Notes under the pieces: generated by a model | Seen by the model: only the letters and a program-made list of their open reading frames with translations | Database searches by the model: none | What the model was told of the DNA's origin: nothing | Position numbers and translations under genes: made by a program | NCBI GenBank assembly: GCA_033032865.1 | Contig: JAWHQI010000064.1 | Span: 8,184,001 to 8,248,000 of the forward strand | Reading direction: 5' to 3' | Length of the DNA stretch: 64,000 nt | Origin: Dactylorhiza incarnata | Taxonomy: Eukaryota; Streptophyta; Magnoliopsida; Asparagales; Orchidaceae | In this document: piece by piece, positions 10,768-21,811 of the stretch | Position numbering within the stretch: the stretch's first letter is position 1 | How the letters are laid out: each line of letters begins with the position of its first letter

Positions 10768-13325
10768 TTATACATTAAATAACTTAAAGTGCAACTCAAG
10801 GCAATGTCTTCTTAGATGGACCCTGGGAAGAGCTCTCTCCATCTTCAGACTTTCTCTTCCTAGCTCAGCAATAGCCTTGATCTTCTCCTTTACTTTGAAG
10901 TACAGAAATGGCTTGGGAAGATATCTTGTGGGAATCCTTATAGGTGTTTCCCTTCTTACCATGTTTTCTTTGAGAATCCATTCCCTTAGAGATTCCCTCT
11001 CAAGGTGCTTGATCCATTCAGCAGATGAATAGACATGGGCAATGTCCTTGAGTTGATTGCCATGGCTTACCCAGGTGTTGACAACAATTGTGTCCAACTC
11101 CAGATTGTCATCCTCATGGAGTGGATCCTCTAATCTTTCCATCCTCTTCTGGGCCATATACTCTTCAGCAGTTTGAATGCCCTCTGCCCTTCTCCTCTTT
11201 GCTTTCCTCTCATCTTGAATCAGATCTGATTGACCTTAGAAGTAAAAGTATTCAGGTCTGCTTGGATTCAATATTGGAAGATTTAAGGAAATCCTTGTTC
11301 CTTGTAATACTTTTAAGCTTGAGGTCCACTGATTATCATTAACCTTTTTAACCATAGTTAGGATATCTTCTTGAATTGCATTGGACGCATTGTTGACCAC
11401 TACCCCCACTTGCTTGCTGGCTGCTGCCTAATTGGAGAGTAACAGTTGGTGGGCATTCTCCATGTTGTTATATAGCTTTATGTGAGCTCCTTTCAGCTTA
11501 GCCTTTAGCTTGGCAACCTTCTCCTCCCCCTCTTTGCCTTTTTCCAATATCTTTTTCTCTATTTCAGAGTGTTGATCTATTATGGATTGAGAGAGAGTTT
11601 GGAAAGTGATGTCCACGTCCTCCAGAATACTTTCCTTTGCCTTGTCAATGTGGGACATGACATGGCTGCTAGAGGTGTTAGCTACTTGTGTCATTTCTGG
11701 CAACTGCTTTCTCCCAGACATTTTCATTCCTGTAAAGCTGATTCTTTACATATGTAATGTCCTTGGTAGAGTCCCCTTGATGATCAGCAATTTGTTTCAA
11801 TACAGTGTGCTGGGCAGCAACTGTGCCTTTGGCCATCTCAAACCATCTTGTCATTTGCTGGAGGATATGATCAGATGCAGTTTTGACATCATTAACCTTG
11901 GTATTCAGCTCAGTCCTCACTGAAGCCATCCTTGGCTCCATTCTCTGCTCACTTGCTTGAATCTCATGAGATAATGCTGCTCTTGTAGCATTCATCTCAT
12001 CCCTCATTTGAGCAGTAGCACCTTGAACCTTTTCAGCAACAAGTTCTTTCACAGACAACATCTGACCCTCAATGATGGTTTGTATTGAGTTCAGCAGATC
12101 AAATGTGTCCAGCACAGCTACAGGCCTTTCCTGTGCCAACACTTTCTCTACCACTTCTTCATCTTCATTATTGTCCTTTTCCATTTCAGTGTCTGGTCTT
12201 TGCAGCTCTTCAGCATTTAGGCTGTGCTCCCCCTCACTAGCACCCCCACCACCATCTCCAAAGTGAGAGATATGCTCCCCCTCACTCAGGGCATCCATAT
12301 GTGGAGTATCTTGTCTACGTAAACCTGAAAAATGGTTGATGAGTTAGTTAGATACCTAGACTAGCCTATAATTAGGGATTGAAGCCTAACTATGCTCCGA
12401 ATTTACCATGGATAGGGGAATTCAATAATACTTCTTCAGCATGAGGAACAGCTGGATCAGTATTCAACAGAGTTGGCTCTTCTAACCAACCCTGGGGGTC
12501 ATCTTCACCAGCCACACCATCCATCTGCACTGGACGATCATCATCCTTCCTGGAGGTTTCAGCACCATCTTCAGCACTCTTCTTAGCTTTCTTCTTCTCC
12601 TTCAGCTCAGCCACCATGGAAGGTTGGCACATGGGGAGGACCCTTGTTGACCTGTCCAGTGTTTTAACATCCAACCTCTTCAAGTAGTGGATGTTAATAC
12701 CCTTGATGGAGGAGAATTGGCTTGGATATGCCTTCAGCAGGAAGAGTGAAAGGATCCTTCCCAGGTTAGGAGCCTGCAGACATTGCTTTATCCTTTGGTA
12801 CAGGGCATTTCCCCAGCAGGTCCTTTTCTTCAAGATGATCCTTGCAACCAGCTCAAACATGGGTTGTGAGATTGTGTCATGTGAGCCAGGCTGGCACAGA
12901 AGGGCCTTTCCCACAATATCACACAACAGCTTCCCTTTTTGGTTGAAGAATTTCTTCTTCAGAGATGAAGTCTGGGAATCACTATAATCACACCATCTTA
13001 AGGCTTGCTCCTTGTCGGATGCAGATATCTCCTCTTCTTCCATTATAGATAGGTGTAGTACCTTTTCCAATCTCTTAGGGGATAGTTTCACCCTTATCTC
13101 TCCAATTTTGGACGATAAGCCATCCTTAGTAGATGACTGCCTAGCATTTGCATAGAATTCTAGCACTTCATGCCTGAATATCTGAGAGGGTTCAGATAAC
13201 ATGAAATCTAGACCAGCAGAAGAGATGAGGGAGATAACACTTAAAATCTCTAGTGAAGCATGGAGAAAGCCATCCCTCACTAGTTCGCATCCTTCTAGCA
13301 ACTCCTTCACAATCTTGGGCGCCAT
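10768..13325 (-). pseudogene. Element C ORF3: N-terminal globular domain plus long coiled coil (broken)
   Basis: The start ATG at 13325 opens a 311-codon frame to 12390, continued after a predicted intron (12325-12406) by 206 codons to 11678. After a frameshift near 11727, about 100 codons follow to 11428. A last part to 10768 carries one in-frame stop near 11235. Total is about 800 residues. The N-terminal part (LEFYANA, GKLL, GSHDTIS, APNLGRIL, INIHYLKRLD) matches element G. The middle is acidic, then heptad-rich (ELVAEKVQG..., ILEKGKEGEEKVAKLKAKL). The C-terminal part has W-x8-H... VYSSAEWIKHL and basic, proline-containing ends shared with D and G. No membrane segment or signal peptide is seen, so 'envelope' is not supported. 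It may belong to the plant transposon-associated domain family (PF20167 is my guess). Two defects make it non-functional in this copy. Confidence 0.75.
12325..12406 (-). other. Predicted 82-bp intron in ORF3 of element C
   Basis: On the - strand the exon ends ...CATG, followed by GTAAAT (donor) and an AT-rich stretch with CTAAC branch-like sequence, a T-rich tract and TTTTCAG (acceptor). Removing it joins GGT across the junction and keeps the frame open from the first 306 codons into the coiled-coil part. Without removal, translation stops at 12390. Length is typical of a minimal plant intron. Splicing is predicted, not observed. Confidence 0.6.
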
Positions 13326-13423
13326 TTGGTCGAAGAGAAGAACGCTGGGACGGAAGGGTAGGAGTTTCGTCTCGGCGGCTGGAGTGGGGCAAGTGAATGT
13401 GAAGAGTCATCTAATACGGTCTG

Positions 13424-13564
13424 CTATTTATACACTAGGTCTTAGTGTTAACCTAATCGACTCAGCGGAACAGCTGAGAAGATTTACCTAAAATTTCATC
13501 CTAGGGCAGAGTTCGTCGAACTCAAGCTCTACGTTCGACGAACTCAAACCAGAGTTCGTCGAGC
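13424..13564 (-). promoter_or_regulatory. Internal promoter of ORF3 in element C
   Basis: TATAAATAG lies on the - strand at 13424-13432, about 95 bases before the ORF3 ATG (13325). Just upstream are the same dyads that fill the LTR U3: CTCAGCGGAACAGCTGAG at 13461-13478, GTTCGTCGAAC at 13511-13521, GTTCGACGAAC at 13533-13543 and a copy with one change at 13554-13564. The stretch 13565-13847 has no coding sequence. Position and content suggest a separate ORF3 transcript controlled by the same factor as the LTR. Confidence 0.65.
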
Positions 13565-13847
13565 CCAGATTTTTCTTAGTTTTTAAAATGCAATCTGAAG
13601 CATAGCTTAGGCAGATTGTACTGGTTAATCTAATCATCCTACTTTAACATTATTGGAGACAGCATTTGATGATAATTTCATAGTAGGTAGGAGACATACT
13701 TACCAACATACTTACCTTGAGGATTTATTCCTCTACTTGATGTTGACTTCATAATGTCAACCTCCTGTCTGTCATGTGTCATTGTCACTCACTGTTCAAG
13801 TACCAAATGATGATGGGGCTGGTACTTGAACTATCCTGCAAAAGAGT

Positions 13848-16386
13848 TTAATGTCCCTTAGGAGCCCAAGATGACTTGGGTCCTAGGTTCTTGTTAGCAT
13901 AATCAAATGACCTTACTCTAGTTGCACCCTTTGTAGGAAGGTTCATCTTTGCACATGGAACATTAGGGTTGTGCCAACAGTCTATGGCAAAGTGTCCTAC
14001 CTTACCACAGCACCAACATTCATGAATGTTGTATCTTCTCTTCTGAACACTTCTTGAGGATTGTGCAGCACAGTCCACATGTTCAGGACTAGATACAGCA
14101 GCATTCTTCATATTCCTCTCGGCAATGATTTGACTGAATGTCATTCTGTGCGCTGTCTTGATGCTCTTTGCCCTGATGGAATTAGCTTGCAATGACTTGG
14201 CAGCCATACAAGATTTGATGGCATCTGACACTGGCAATCAGACATGTTTACTGATTTAACAGCAGTCATTGCCTTGGCTGATTCAACCTCAGAAGGGCTT
14301 GCCTTCATATTCTTGAATGCAGGGGCTGAAGTACCAAATACAAATGGTCCAGGTTGGGCCATTTGAATTTCCTCATGGGGAGCCTTCATTGCACTCAATC
14401 TCATTCCCTTTCTTCCACTATAGGAAGGAGCATTTTCCTTCCTATAGCAACTCCCATTCTTCCAGTGACCATTTATGCTTTCATGGTCATACCTGTTGGA
14501 AGGAAGTAACACCTTTTGAAAGGTGGGTTGTGGCTTAGCCTTCCCCTTGCTCTTCTCTCCACTCCCTTCTCCTACTTCCATTTTATTGAATCCTAGTCCT
14601 CTCCTATTGGTTTGATAGGAGAAGGTGTCAATAATAGGAAGCACAGATTTGGGCTTGGAGAATTGAGCCACCAGGCTCTTTTCCTTCTCAATCTTTTCTT
14701 CAAGGTCTTTGATGACCTTGTTCTTTAGGGAAATAGTGCTTAATTGCACAACAGTTAACCACTGTAAGTGGCTAATTTGTCTACTCATCTGAGCCACCAG
14801 GGTGGTAGGTTCAGTGTTGACATCCTTAGTCACCTTGAGGGAAATAATTTCCTGGGCTTGCCTCTTGGCAAGCTTCTTGCTCTTCTTCAGAGCCTCCAAA
14901 AGAACACCATATTTGTCAATCAATTGATTGAGTTCTTCCTCAGCTTCCTTGCCTCTTCCATCAATTGATGAAGGTGCATCAGATTCTAGACTAGTCTCAT
15001 GATCAGAAATAGAAGTGAAATGAGATAGTACCTGAACATTTTCAGAAGCATTCTGACTCCCTTCCTCATCAGTGAAAGCCATAAGGCCTAGCTGAACAAT
15101 GTCTTCTTCATCCTCCTCTTCATCACTATTTGAGTGTGAAAGAGGGGCCCTGATTCCAACTATAGCAGCTGGATAATCTTCATCTTCTTCTGGTGCAAAT
15201 AGCCCAATGTAGGCATCTTCTTCATTCTCTGAATCTGATGTTGAAGGATCAGATTCACTCCAGCTCCTTTCTTTCTTTGCTAGGAGGGATTTTTCTCCCT
15301 TCCTATCCTTGTGGTGATGATGCTTCTTTTCACCACTATCCTTTCTTTTGACTGGACAGTCGGTTATGACATATCCAGGCTTGCTGCAGCTATAACATAT
15401 TATATTGTTAGAAGAATGTTTACTAAGTTTAGAGTCATACCTATCACCCTTTGGGTGATATCTTTCTGATTTGCTGCTATCCTTTTTGTTGTGTGATGAG
15501 GAGGAGGGCATGTTCTTCCATTGCTTCCTCTTCATCATCTTCTTGAACTGCCTTGTGAAGGTAGCAAACTCTTCATCAGAGGAAGAGCTTCCTGAGATGC
15601 TGACTTCAGGTTCAGCACTTCTCCTTGGAGGAGACACCATCTTGCTTTTGCTTCTCTTGGAGTTGTCAGCTTTGAGAGCAACAGATTTCTCCCTTTCTTG
15701 AGCCCTTGAAGAGGTGTCCTCTTCCTTCCTTTCAAACAGCTGCATCTCATAGGAGAGCAGCTTCCCAAATAGTGTGTGAGTTGGGGTCTCACCTAGCTTG
15801 GCCACTTCCCTGATGACACAGATTTTTGTGTCCCAGTCCCTTGTTAGAGATCTAAGGAACTTATCATTTAGCTCATAGTTGGTGAATGCCCTCTCATAGG
15901 TTCTTAGGTCATTAACTATTCTGAAGAACCTCTCATAGCACATAGATATGCTTTCCTGCTATGTTGGCTGAAGGCTTCATACTCTTGATTAAGGAGTGAC
16001 TTCCTGCCATCCCTAACTTCAGCTGTCCCTTCCATATATACTATCAAAGTATCCCACATTTCCTTGGCAGAAGTGCAGTGTACCAAGTTTTGAAAGGTGG
16101 AATCATCAATAGCATTGACTATGATGTTCTGGGCCCTTTTGTCCATGGTGAACAACTCAAGTTCATCCTTGGTCAAATCTTTGAATAATTTGGTCACTCT
16201 TCTTGTTGGATCTATAGTGGATGCAGTGTGAAAAGTAAAAGGTCCTTCTTCAACTGTAATGAAGATCCTTGGATCAGATGCTTCCATAAACAACATGATC
16301 CTTTGCTTCCATATGCAAATATTCTCTTTGTTGCATATGGGCAACTTCATGGATCGCATTTCCTTCTGCAATCCAGAGGAGGCCAT
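13848..16386 (-). pseudogene. gag: Element C Gag (two frameshifts)
   Basis: Capsid/nucleocapsid polyprotein of a Ty1/copia element, which would package the element RNA in the cytoplasm. Start ATG at 16386 (MASSGLQKEM). The copia Gag motif WKQRIMLFMEASDPRIF is near the N-terminus, and CTSAKEMWDTL follows. A one-base frameshift lies near 15960-15970 and the frame continues from 15943. A serine/lysine-rich region follows, then knuckle 1 at 15356-15397 (CYSCSKPGYVITDC, the metal-binding His replaced by Tyr). Next come an acidic stretch and a coiled coil (about 14700-14950). A second frameshift lies near 14240, then knuckle 2 at 13977-14018 (CWCCGKVGHFAIDC, intact CX2CX4HX4C). It ends with GPKSSWAPKGH and a stop, exactly where the protease would normally begin. 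Confidence 0.9.
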
Positions 16387-16452
16387 TGGGATTTGATTTG
16401 ACTAAACCTTTTGGGATCTGGTCAGACTGTTAAGTCCTTCTTGACCAACCTA

Positions 16453-16464
16453 GCTCTGATACCA
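16453..16464 (-). other. Primer-binding site of element C
   Basis: On the - strand TGGTATCAGAGC follows the 5' LTR after two bases. It is complementary to the 3' end of initiator tRNA-Met, the usual plant copia primer. It fixes the 5' end of the element on the right. Confidence 0.92.
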
Positions 16465-17324
16465 CTTGATAGAATATAAGGTTTATAGTCTAAATCACCT
16501 AGAGGGGGGTGAATAGGTTTCTTTTAATTTTCCTTTAATTAGTATGTCTGATTTCTGGTTTAGAGCAAGCAAATGATCAAACACACAGAAAGCACACAAG
16601 CATGTATAGAGGTTCCTCAAGACAGGGTGTCTTGAGTAGTCCTCTTTCCCCCTTCACCTTTCTAACAATGTGTTAGACAAGGCCAACTCCTCCAAACTCT
16701 GCTCAAAGAGCTTACAACTCAGATCCCTCAGGATCTCTCAGGTTTTCCCAAACCCTACCTCAGGCTCAGCAGCCCTACCTCAGATCAGCCCCTGATCCTA
16801 CAGCTCAGACCTCAGCAGGTCCTACAACTCAGGCTAAACAGCCCTACAACTCAGGCTCAGCAACCCTACCTCAGATTAGCTCATGATCCTACAGCTCAGA
16901 CCCCTTCCAGGTCCTACAACTCAGAGGATTTCTCCTCCTACAGCTCAGTCTAAAAAGCCCTACAACTCAGAACCCTCAGGTTCCTACAATCTCAGACCAA
17001 AAGGTCCACAACTCAGGCTGTTAAGCCCTACAGAAAAATGAGTTTTAAATCTTACTACAAATGACAGCAAATCCCCTGTAGTTTCTGCACAGCTTGTGCT
17101 TCCTGTAGTTGGCGATGTTGATGGCAGCTACTACCTGATCTCCTTCTTCAGATGAAGGTTAGAAGATCACCTTGCTCCTTCTTGCAAAGGAGCTACTTCT
17201 TCTCTCTTCTTCTTCTTGCTTGTTCAGTGAGCAGCAGGAGAGAAGACAAGAGCAACAGCCATCAATAAAACAGTTGATTTCTTTTTGCACGCGACGGAGA
17301 GAGTTCAAATGTGCCCTAACTCTT

Positions 17325-17333
17325 CCTTTTATA
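17325..17333 (-). promoter_or_regulatory. TATA box of element C 5' LTR
   Basis: TATAAAAGG on the - strand. It is conserved in the 3' LTR (9277-9285) and placed just downstream of the dyad arrays, so the transcript would start near 17295. Confidence 0.75.
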
Positions 17334-17439
17334 CATCTCTAATCTTCAACGGCTCTCAGCTGTCCTTCTGAGAAGTATGGGAGAAACTGGTGGACCCCAC
17401 ACAGTTTTTCTGCAACTTGCGCCACGGGCAGAACACGCA

Positions 17440-18120
17440 ATCTGCGTTCGACGAACATGATGTACTGTGTTCAACGAACTTGCCAAACTCTGAGGTCGAT
17501 GATCTTGCCAAACTCTGCGTTCGATGAAATTGCCAAACTCAGCGTTCGACGATCTTGACAAACTCTGCATTCGACGAACTGCCTTGTCTCTGCGTTCGAT
17601 GAACTATGTTCTGCGTTCGACGATCTGCACTCTTCGTTAGATGATCTTGCCCAAGTCTCAGCTGATTCTTCCTTTCTGTCTGCGTTCGACGAACTACCTT
17701 ATGAGTTCGACGAACATGCCAACTCTCAGCTGTTTCTTCTAGTTCATCTCAGCGGACGACGAACTGTGTTCTGCATTCGACGAACGGCTCTCTGCGTTCG
17801 ACGAACACGCCCTTTGTGCCTTCTCAGCGTCTCCTTCTCTGGTCTCGACTCAGCAGTCGATGTACTGAGTCCTGCGTTCGACGAACGACACTCTGTGTTC
17901 GACAAACACGCCATTCTTTCCAATCTGCACGCTGCTCCTTTCCCGTCTCAGGGGATCCGTTGAGACAGTGATCTCGTCTCAGCGGATTCTTGACTATCTG
18001 CAGCTCAGCTTGCGTATAAGCTTTCTCAGCGGCTCCTGTTGTGGTCTCAGCGGTTCCGCTGAGACAGTGGGCTCGTCTCAGCAGTTTTGACCCTTCGTCT
18101 CAACGGTTCTGCTGAGACAA
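17440..18120 (-). promoter_or_regulatory. Two classes of dyad arrays in U3 of element C
   Basis: Class I is CTCAGCGG-based. The best copy, 18044-18065, has 10-bp arms GTCTCAGCGG and CCGCTGAGAC around TT, with others near 17965, 18025, 18075 and 18095. Class II is GTTCGACGAAC (5-bp arms, one central base), about 16 exact or near copies from 17446 to about 17907. Many follow a 20-26 bp rhythm with flanking TCTGC. Both classes reappear in the ORF3 promoter at 13461-13564. Confidence 0.75.
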
Positions 18121-20240
18121 AACTTCATCTCCTAGGAAATGATTTCTCCTTATCTAAGGGCATGTTTGGCCCTTCCTTTTGAGTCACCTGTGCCTGTATA
18201 TCCTACACAAGTATAGTTTTATCAAATACAATATGTCCTTAGCATTGTGAGTGATGCCTCTTCAAATCAAGGTAATATTGAGGGCAATATTCCCAACAGG
18301 TTTTGAGAACATTTTGATAATTATATAAGATTTACACCGCACACGGAATATCAGAGATCTTGTGAGTTGAGCATCGTTCAAGAGAACGTTTGCCTAATGG
18401 TAGAATTTGGAATATGAATTAGAGGTCAATATTGATTAAGTTGTGAAAATTAATAAGCCGTAAACTTCTGGTTAAAATCACTAGGCAAGTCACCAAATGG
18501 GGGCAAGTGTTAGATAACACGGACATTAAGGGAAATGTTAGTCTTAGAGACCGACGATAGATCGTCACTCCCTTATAAGTATCATTGAACATCTAAGTGT
18601 TAAGAGTAATGAGGAGAGTGGGTCCTTAGAAAGGGGTAGCCACCAATAAAAGTAATTATCCTGGAAAGGGGGATTTGGGCTTCAGACAATCGTATTCCCT
18701 AGTACTGCTGCGAGCCCTTCACCGGGTACACCTCGGGAAGTCCGGGATTCACCCTAAACTTCTAAGTGTAATAATAATTAGACAAGAGTAGCTTAATTAA
18801 GTGAACAAGAAATATGGTAAACCTCATCCCGAGTTAAGGGATAGAAGGGTACAGGATGGGTTAGTCCTGCGAGCTGGAGGCTCGGGAAGTTGTATATCAG
18901 GACGTGTTGGTCCTACGAGCTAGAGGCTCGAGTTGTGATAACTTGCATATGCATAGAAACAAATTAGTGGCGGGTCTTCGGTACTAGACCAGTCATCACA
19001 CCGACCGCAGTATGTTGACTTAGGCGGGTGTGAGGGTTCAAGGGGACAGTAGATTATTTATACTGCGGTCTGGAGGACAATCCCCAAAAATGCACACCTG
19101 ACCATAAAGACTGGTGGATTCCAACAAAGAGTACGCAAGACTCTAGAGTGCACCTAGGACGTGTACAGAGGCGTACGAAGGGTCTAGGCCTGGTAGTGTG
19201 TATACTAGCCTAGGAAGTGAAGGCACCTGCTTCACTGATGTCGTAGCCACAATGGTGGTACCAGAGAGTGTAGCTAACTCCAAAAATTGGGAACGGAAGG
19301 TATGTGATCACATAGTTGTGTGGGTGAGTTGCACTTATATGAATCATATCATAGCACTCATACCATAACATACATAAACAATAAGACTTCATATTGTAGA
19401 CCCTTGTCTTATAAATTAGTAAGGGCTCTTTTATATGATAAGTAATAATTCTGGAAATCTTAACTTATAAGTTTGTATGAGCATTCATATAAGTTAAGGT
19501 ACTCATGTGATGGTAGTATAGTTGTACTTGTTTACTTTACCAGCACTGCATTTCTTTACTTTACATGCTTCTCTACTGCTTATTTACTGCTTTATTACTG
19601 CTTCATTACCTGCTTATACTGCTAGCGTAGATCCACAATTGTTATTATATACACTTGTTAGTGTAGATTCATTATCACTTGCATGTTTCCATTCTGCTAT
19701 GTTGTCCTCCACTTCCTTCCTCACGCACGGTACCTAGGAGTTGCGGGGGGGCAAGGACAAAATGGCTTAGTCTTTATGACTAATGGACGGTTGTGACCGT
19801 AGGAGCCCGAGGAGCTGGAGCACCAGCACGACCAGCCGAACGAGGAGGCAGGATCTGAGGAGAAGATGTCGCGCATTAATACTACTAGGAGACATGTGCT
19901 TGATGATGAGAGTTTGTTTAGCTTCCGCATAAAGATATTGTGAGAGAGAGTGATTGTACCTTTACTTTTCATTTTGGTTATGTATCGGGCATAATCCCTC
20001 ACTCTTTATGTACTCTTGCTTGGACTACTGCTTCATTTATAAGATTTTGTGATTGTGGACGTGTACCTTTTATTGTATTTTCTTCTATTCTCAAATTGGC
20101 CTAAAGGTTGAAGGATCGCACTAGCCGACAAGATCGACGTCTTGCGATGGCGACTAACCCGTGAGTTGGTGTCATCCGTAAGGAGGTAGTTCTAGGCATA
20201 AGACCCGGGTAACTCCTGATAAGGGGGAGGGGGTCTTACA

Positions 20241-21387
20241 GATGTAATTTTGTCTCCTGAAGATGTCAGAGAAATAGAAAATTCACCTCCTGCTCAAGAT
20301 CACCCATCTCAAGGGGGGAGGTCATTCTAATCCTTACTCTTCAATGCTGGAAGTTATGGAGCCCCCAGATCTCAGAATATTGTTATTCCTGCCTCGGAAA
20401 GTTCTCTGTTGCAGTCTATAGAAGCCATGTTCATCATGCAGAAAGAGCACTTTGAATTCTCTATGAAGCAAGTGTTTGACAAAGTAAAGGAGGTGGAGAC
20501 AGATTTGAACAATGGGTTAGCTGAAATGAAACATACAATGGAACTCTTCAAAGTCGAAATGGATGAGGGTTTGGAGCAAGGTGGCAAAGCAGTAAATCTT
20601 ACCATGCAGGGTATTCGTCTTGTGTATGATAGGGTAGATCATCTTTCAACAGAAAATGATGCCTCAATGCATTCTCATGACTCTATCATGCATTAAATTG
20701 ATGAGCTAATGGGGAGGTATAGAAATACTATTGTCTCTTCCCTAATTGAAGAAGTCAGAAAGGGGGAGATAAAATTTTAGGCCCAAATGGAAGAGATAAG
20801 TCGTGAATTAAGAAGCAAAATACATGAAGCAAATGTATTCAATTATCAAAACTTCAAGTGGCTTCATCAAGAGTTAACTGGGTCAGTGGCAATTCCACCT
20901 TAGTATGAAAATGTTGAAGGCACGGGGCAACCTCAAGCAGAACCTTATGCTCCTCCACCTCTCTATGATAATGTTTGGTCTGATTCCGAGGTGGAAGTTC
21001 CTCTTCCAAAGAAAAGAAAATTTTGAGAAGGTTCTTCTGCTCACAGATCAGATCCTTGTTAGAGAAGAGAAGCTTGTATAGAAATAAGAGAAGTTACTGA
21101 AGAAAGGAGAGAAGTTGCTAAAATATGGAGTCCTACTTCAAAAGCAATTATCCTAAACACATTCAACTTTATCAACATTTCAAATGAGCTGCCTCAGAAT
21201 CATTACAGATAGGAAGAATTGAACAAGCATGAAGCTGCCAAGTTAAAGAGGAAGGTTCATTTCAGAAAGTATGGCCATAACAATCCTGAAGCACCTCCTG
21301 CTCCTCCCAAATACTATCCAAAGCTAAATGCTTACTTTGACAGGCAATTGGAGAAAAGGAAAAGGCGGAAGGCTAAGATGCCTTAGT
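20241..21387 (+). pseudogene. Element G: C-terminal part of ORF3 (broken)
   Basis: Reading resumes directly after LTR B. An acidic segment (PEDVREIENSPPAQDHPS) is followed by a coiled coil (20409-20696, heptads KQVFDKVKEVETDLNNGLAE) and more coiled coil interrupted by stops near 20697, 20779 and 20902. A C-terminal domain near 21120-21387 contains WSPTSKAIILNTFNF, EELNKHEAAKLKRKVHF, PPAPPKYYPKLNAYF and a KRKRRKAKMP end. The same W...H...PPxPPK..PK..xYF layout occurs in D (34362-34680) and, less clearly, in C. 21388-21551 is non-coding. Confidence 0.7.
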
Positions 21388-21551
21388 AAAATGTTGTGTG
21401 AATTGTGAAAGCCCCTTAAGAACATTTATATAGATATTAATGTTTTGATGATCTAGTTTTAATTTCAAATTCAATTTATCATTTTCTGTGTCTGTGCTTA
21501 TTATTATTATCTATGCAATTCAACTTAGTACATAGGGTTGTGACTTTTTTA

Positions 21552-21811
21552 AATAGAGGGAGATTGTAGGGTATTGTATCCACAATAACCTTGATTTGAA
21601 GAAGTTCCCCTTGAACTAAGATGAATTAATTTTGTATTTGATACTGTATTTTAGTTATGTTTGTGCGAGACTATTAATTGCTAAGTATAAACCAATGTCA
21701 GATTATATTGGGTCATAAAACACAGGACTATGCAATGTAATTCTTCATTGTGTAGAACATAAGTGTTGATATATGTGTAATCTCTCTATTGGGGTGTACT
21801 TCACTTCCAAG
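21552..21811 (+). repeat. Element G polypurine tract and start of its 3' LTR
   Basis: The purine tract AATAGAGGGAGAT (21552-21564) is followed by TGTAGGGTATTG...CCTTGATTTGAAGAAG from 21565. This parallels the PPT/LTR junctions of C and D (TGTTGGGAAT... TTGATTTGAAGA). The LTR is cut at 21811 by chromovirus F, giving CCAAG as the expected TSD of F. Confidence 0.7.

Larger units (their letters stand above)
8419..18298 (-). mobile_element. Complete copia/Sirevirus-like element C lacking pol
   Basis: Both LTRs are present (8419-10271 and 16467-18298), flanked by a perfect TSD GGTTT (8414-8418 and 18299-18303). The primer site complementary to tRNA-iMet is at 16453-16464, and polypurine tracts lie beside the 3' LTR. 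The 6.2-kb interior encodes Gag (13848-16386) and ORF3 (10768-13325). No protease, integrase, reverse transcriptase or RNase H could be found between them or after them. The many purine tracts, two-knuckle Gag and large coiled-coil ORF point to the Sirevirus (SIRE/Maximus) lineage. It would need enzymes from a relative to move. The TSD shows it once did. Confidence 0.92.
16467..18298 (-). repeat. Element C 5' LTR
   Basis: 1832 bp, TGTTGGGAAT...CTATCA on the - strand, closely similar to the 3' LTR. This indicates insertion later than elements G, B and F. It contains the dyad arrays (17440-18120), TATA box (17325-17333), a transcribed zone of degenerate CCTACAACTCAGGCT repeats (16740-17020), and the CTCTAGG motif with a run of 6 G (+ strand) at 16504-16509. 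Confidence 0.92.
2504..20240 (+). mobile_element. Giant solo LTR, family B, carrying three later insertions
   Basis: Four separated blocks (about 2504-4045, 5602-5906, 7101-8418, 18304-20240) read as one LTR of about 5.1 kb once A2, solo C and element C are removed. Each block matches, in order, the reverse complement of the chromovirus F LTR at 21812-25724 and the solo LTR B2 at 53905-59478. The 3' end GGGGGTCTTACA at 20240 is clear. The 5' end near 2504 (expected TGTAACATC) is disturbed, and a clean TSD was not found. It interrupts ORF3 of element G, whose reading resumes at 20241. The blocks between insertions contain no gene: 7101-8418 is AT-rich LTR body, and 18304-20240 is the LTR 3' part. 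The open frames in them are incidental. Confidence 0.8.

Noticed and set aside
10768..13325. ORF3 as a true retroviral envelope gene
   Set aside because: There is no signal peptide, membrane segment or cleavage site; the protein is a globular N-terminal part plus coiled coil. Position alone does not justify the name.
17440..18120. CRISPR-like array
   Set aside because: Spaced short palindromes could suggest one, but units are 11 bp, spacing is irregular, and the same array lies in both LTRs of a plant retrotransposon.
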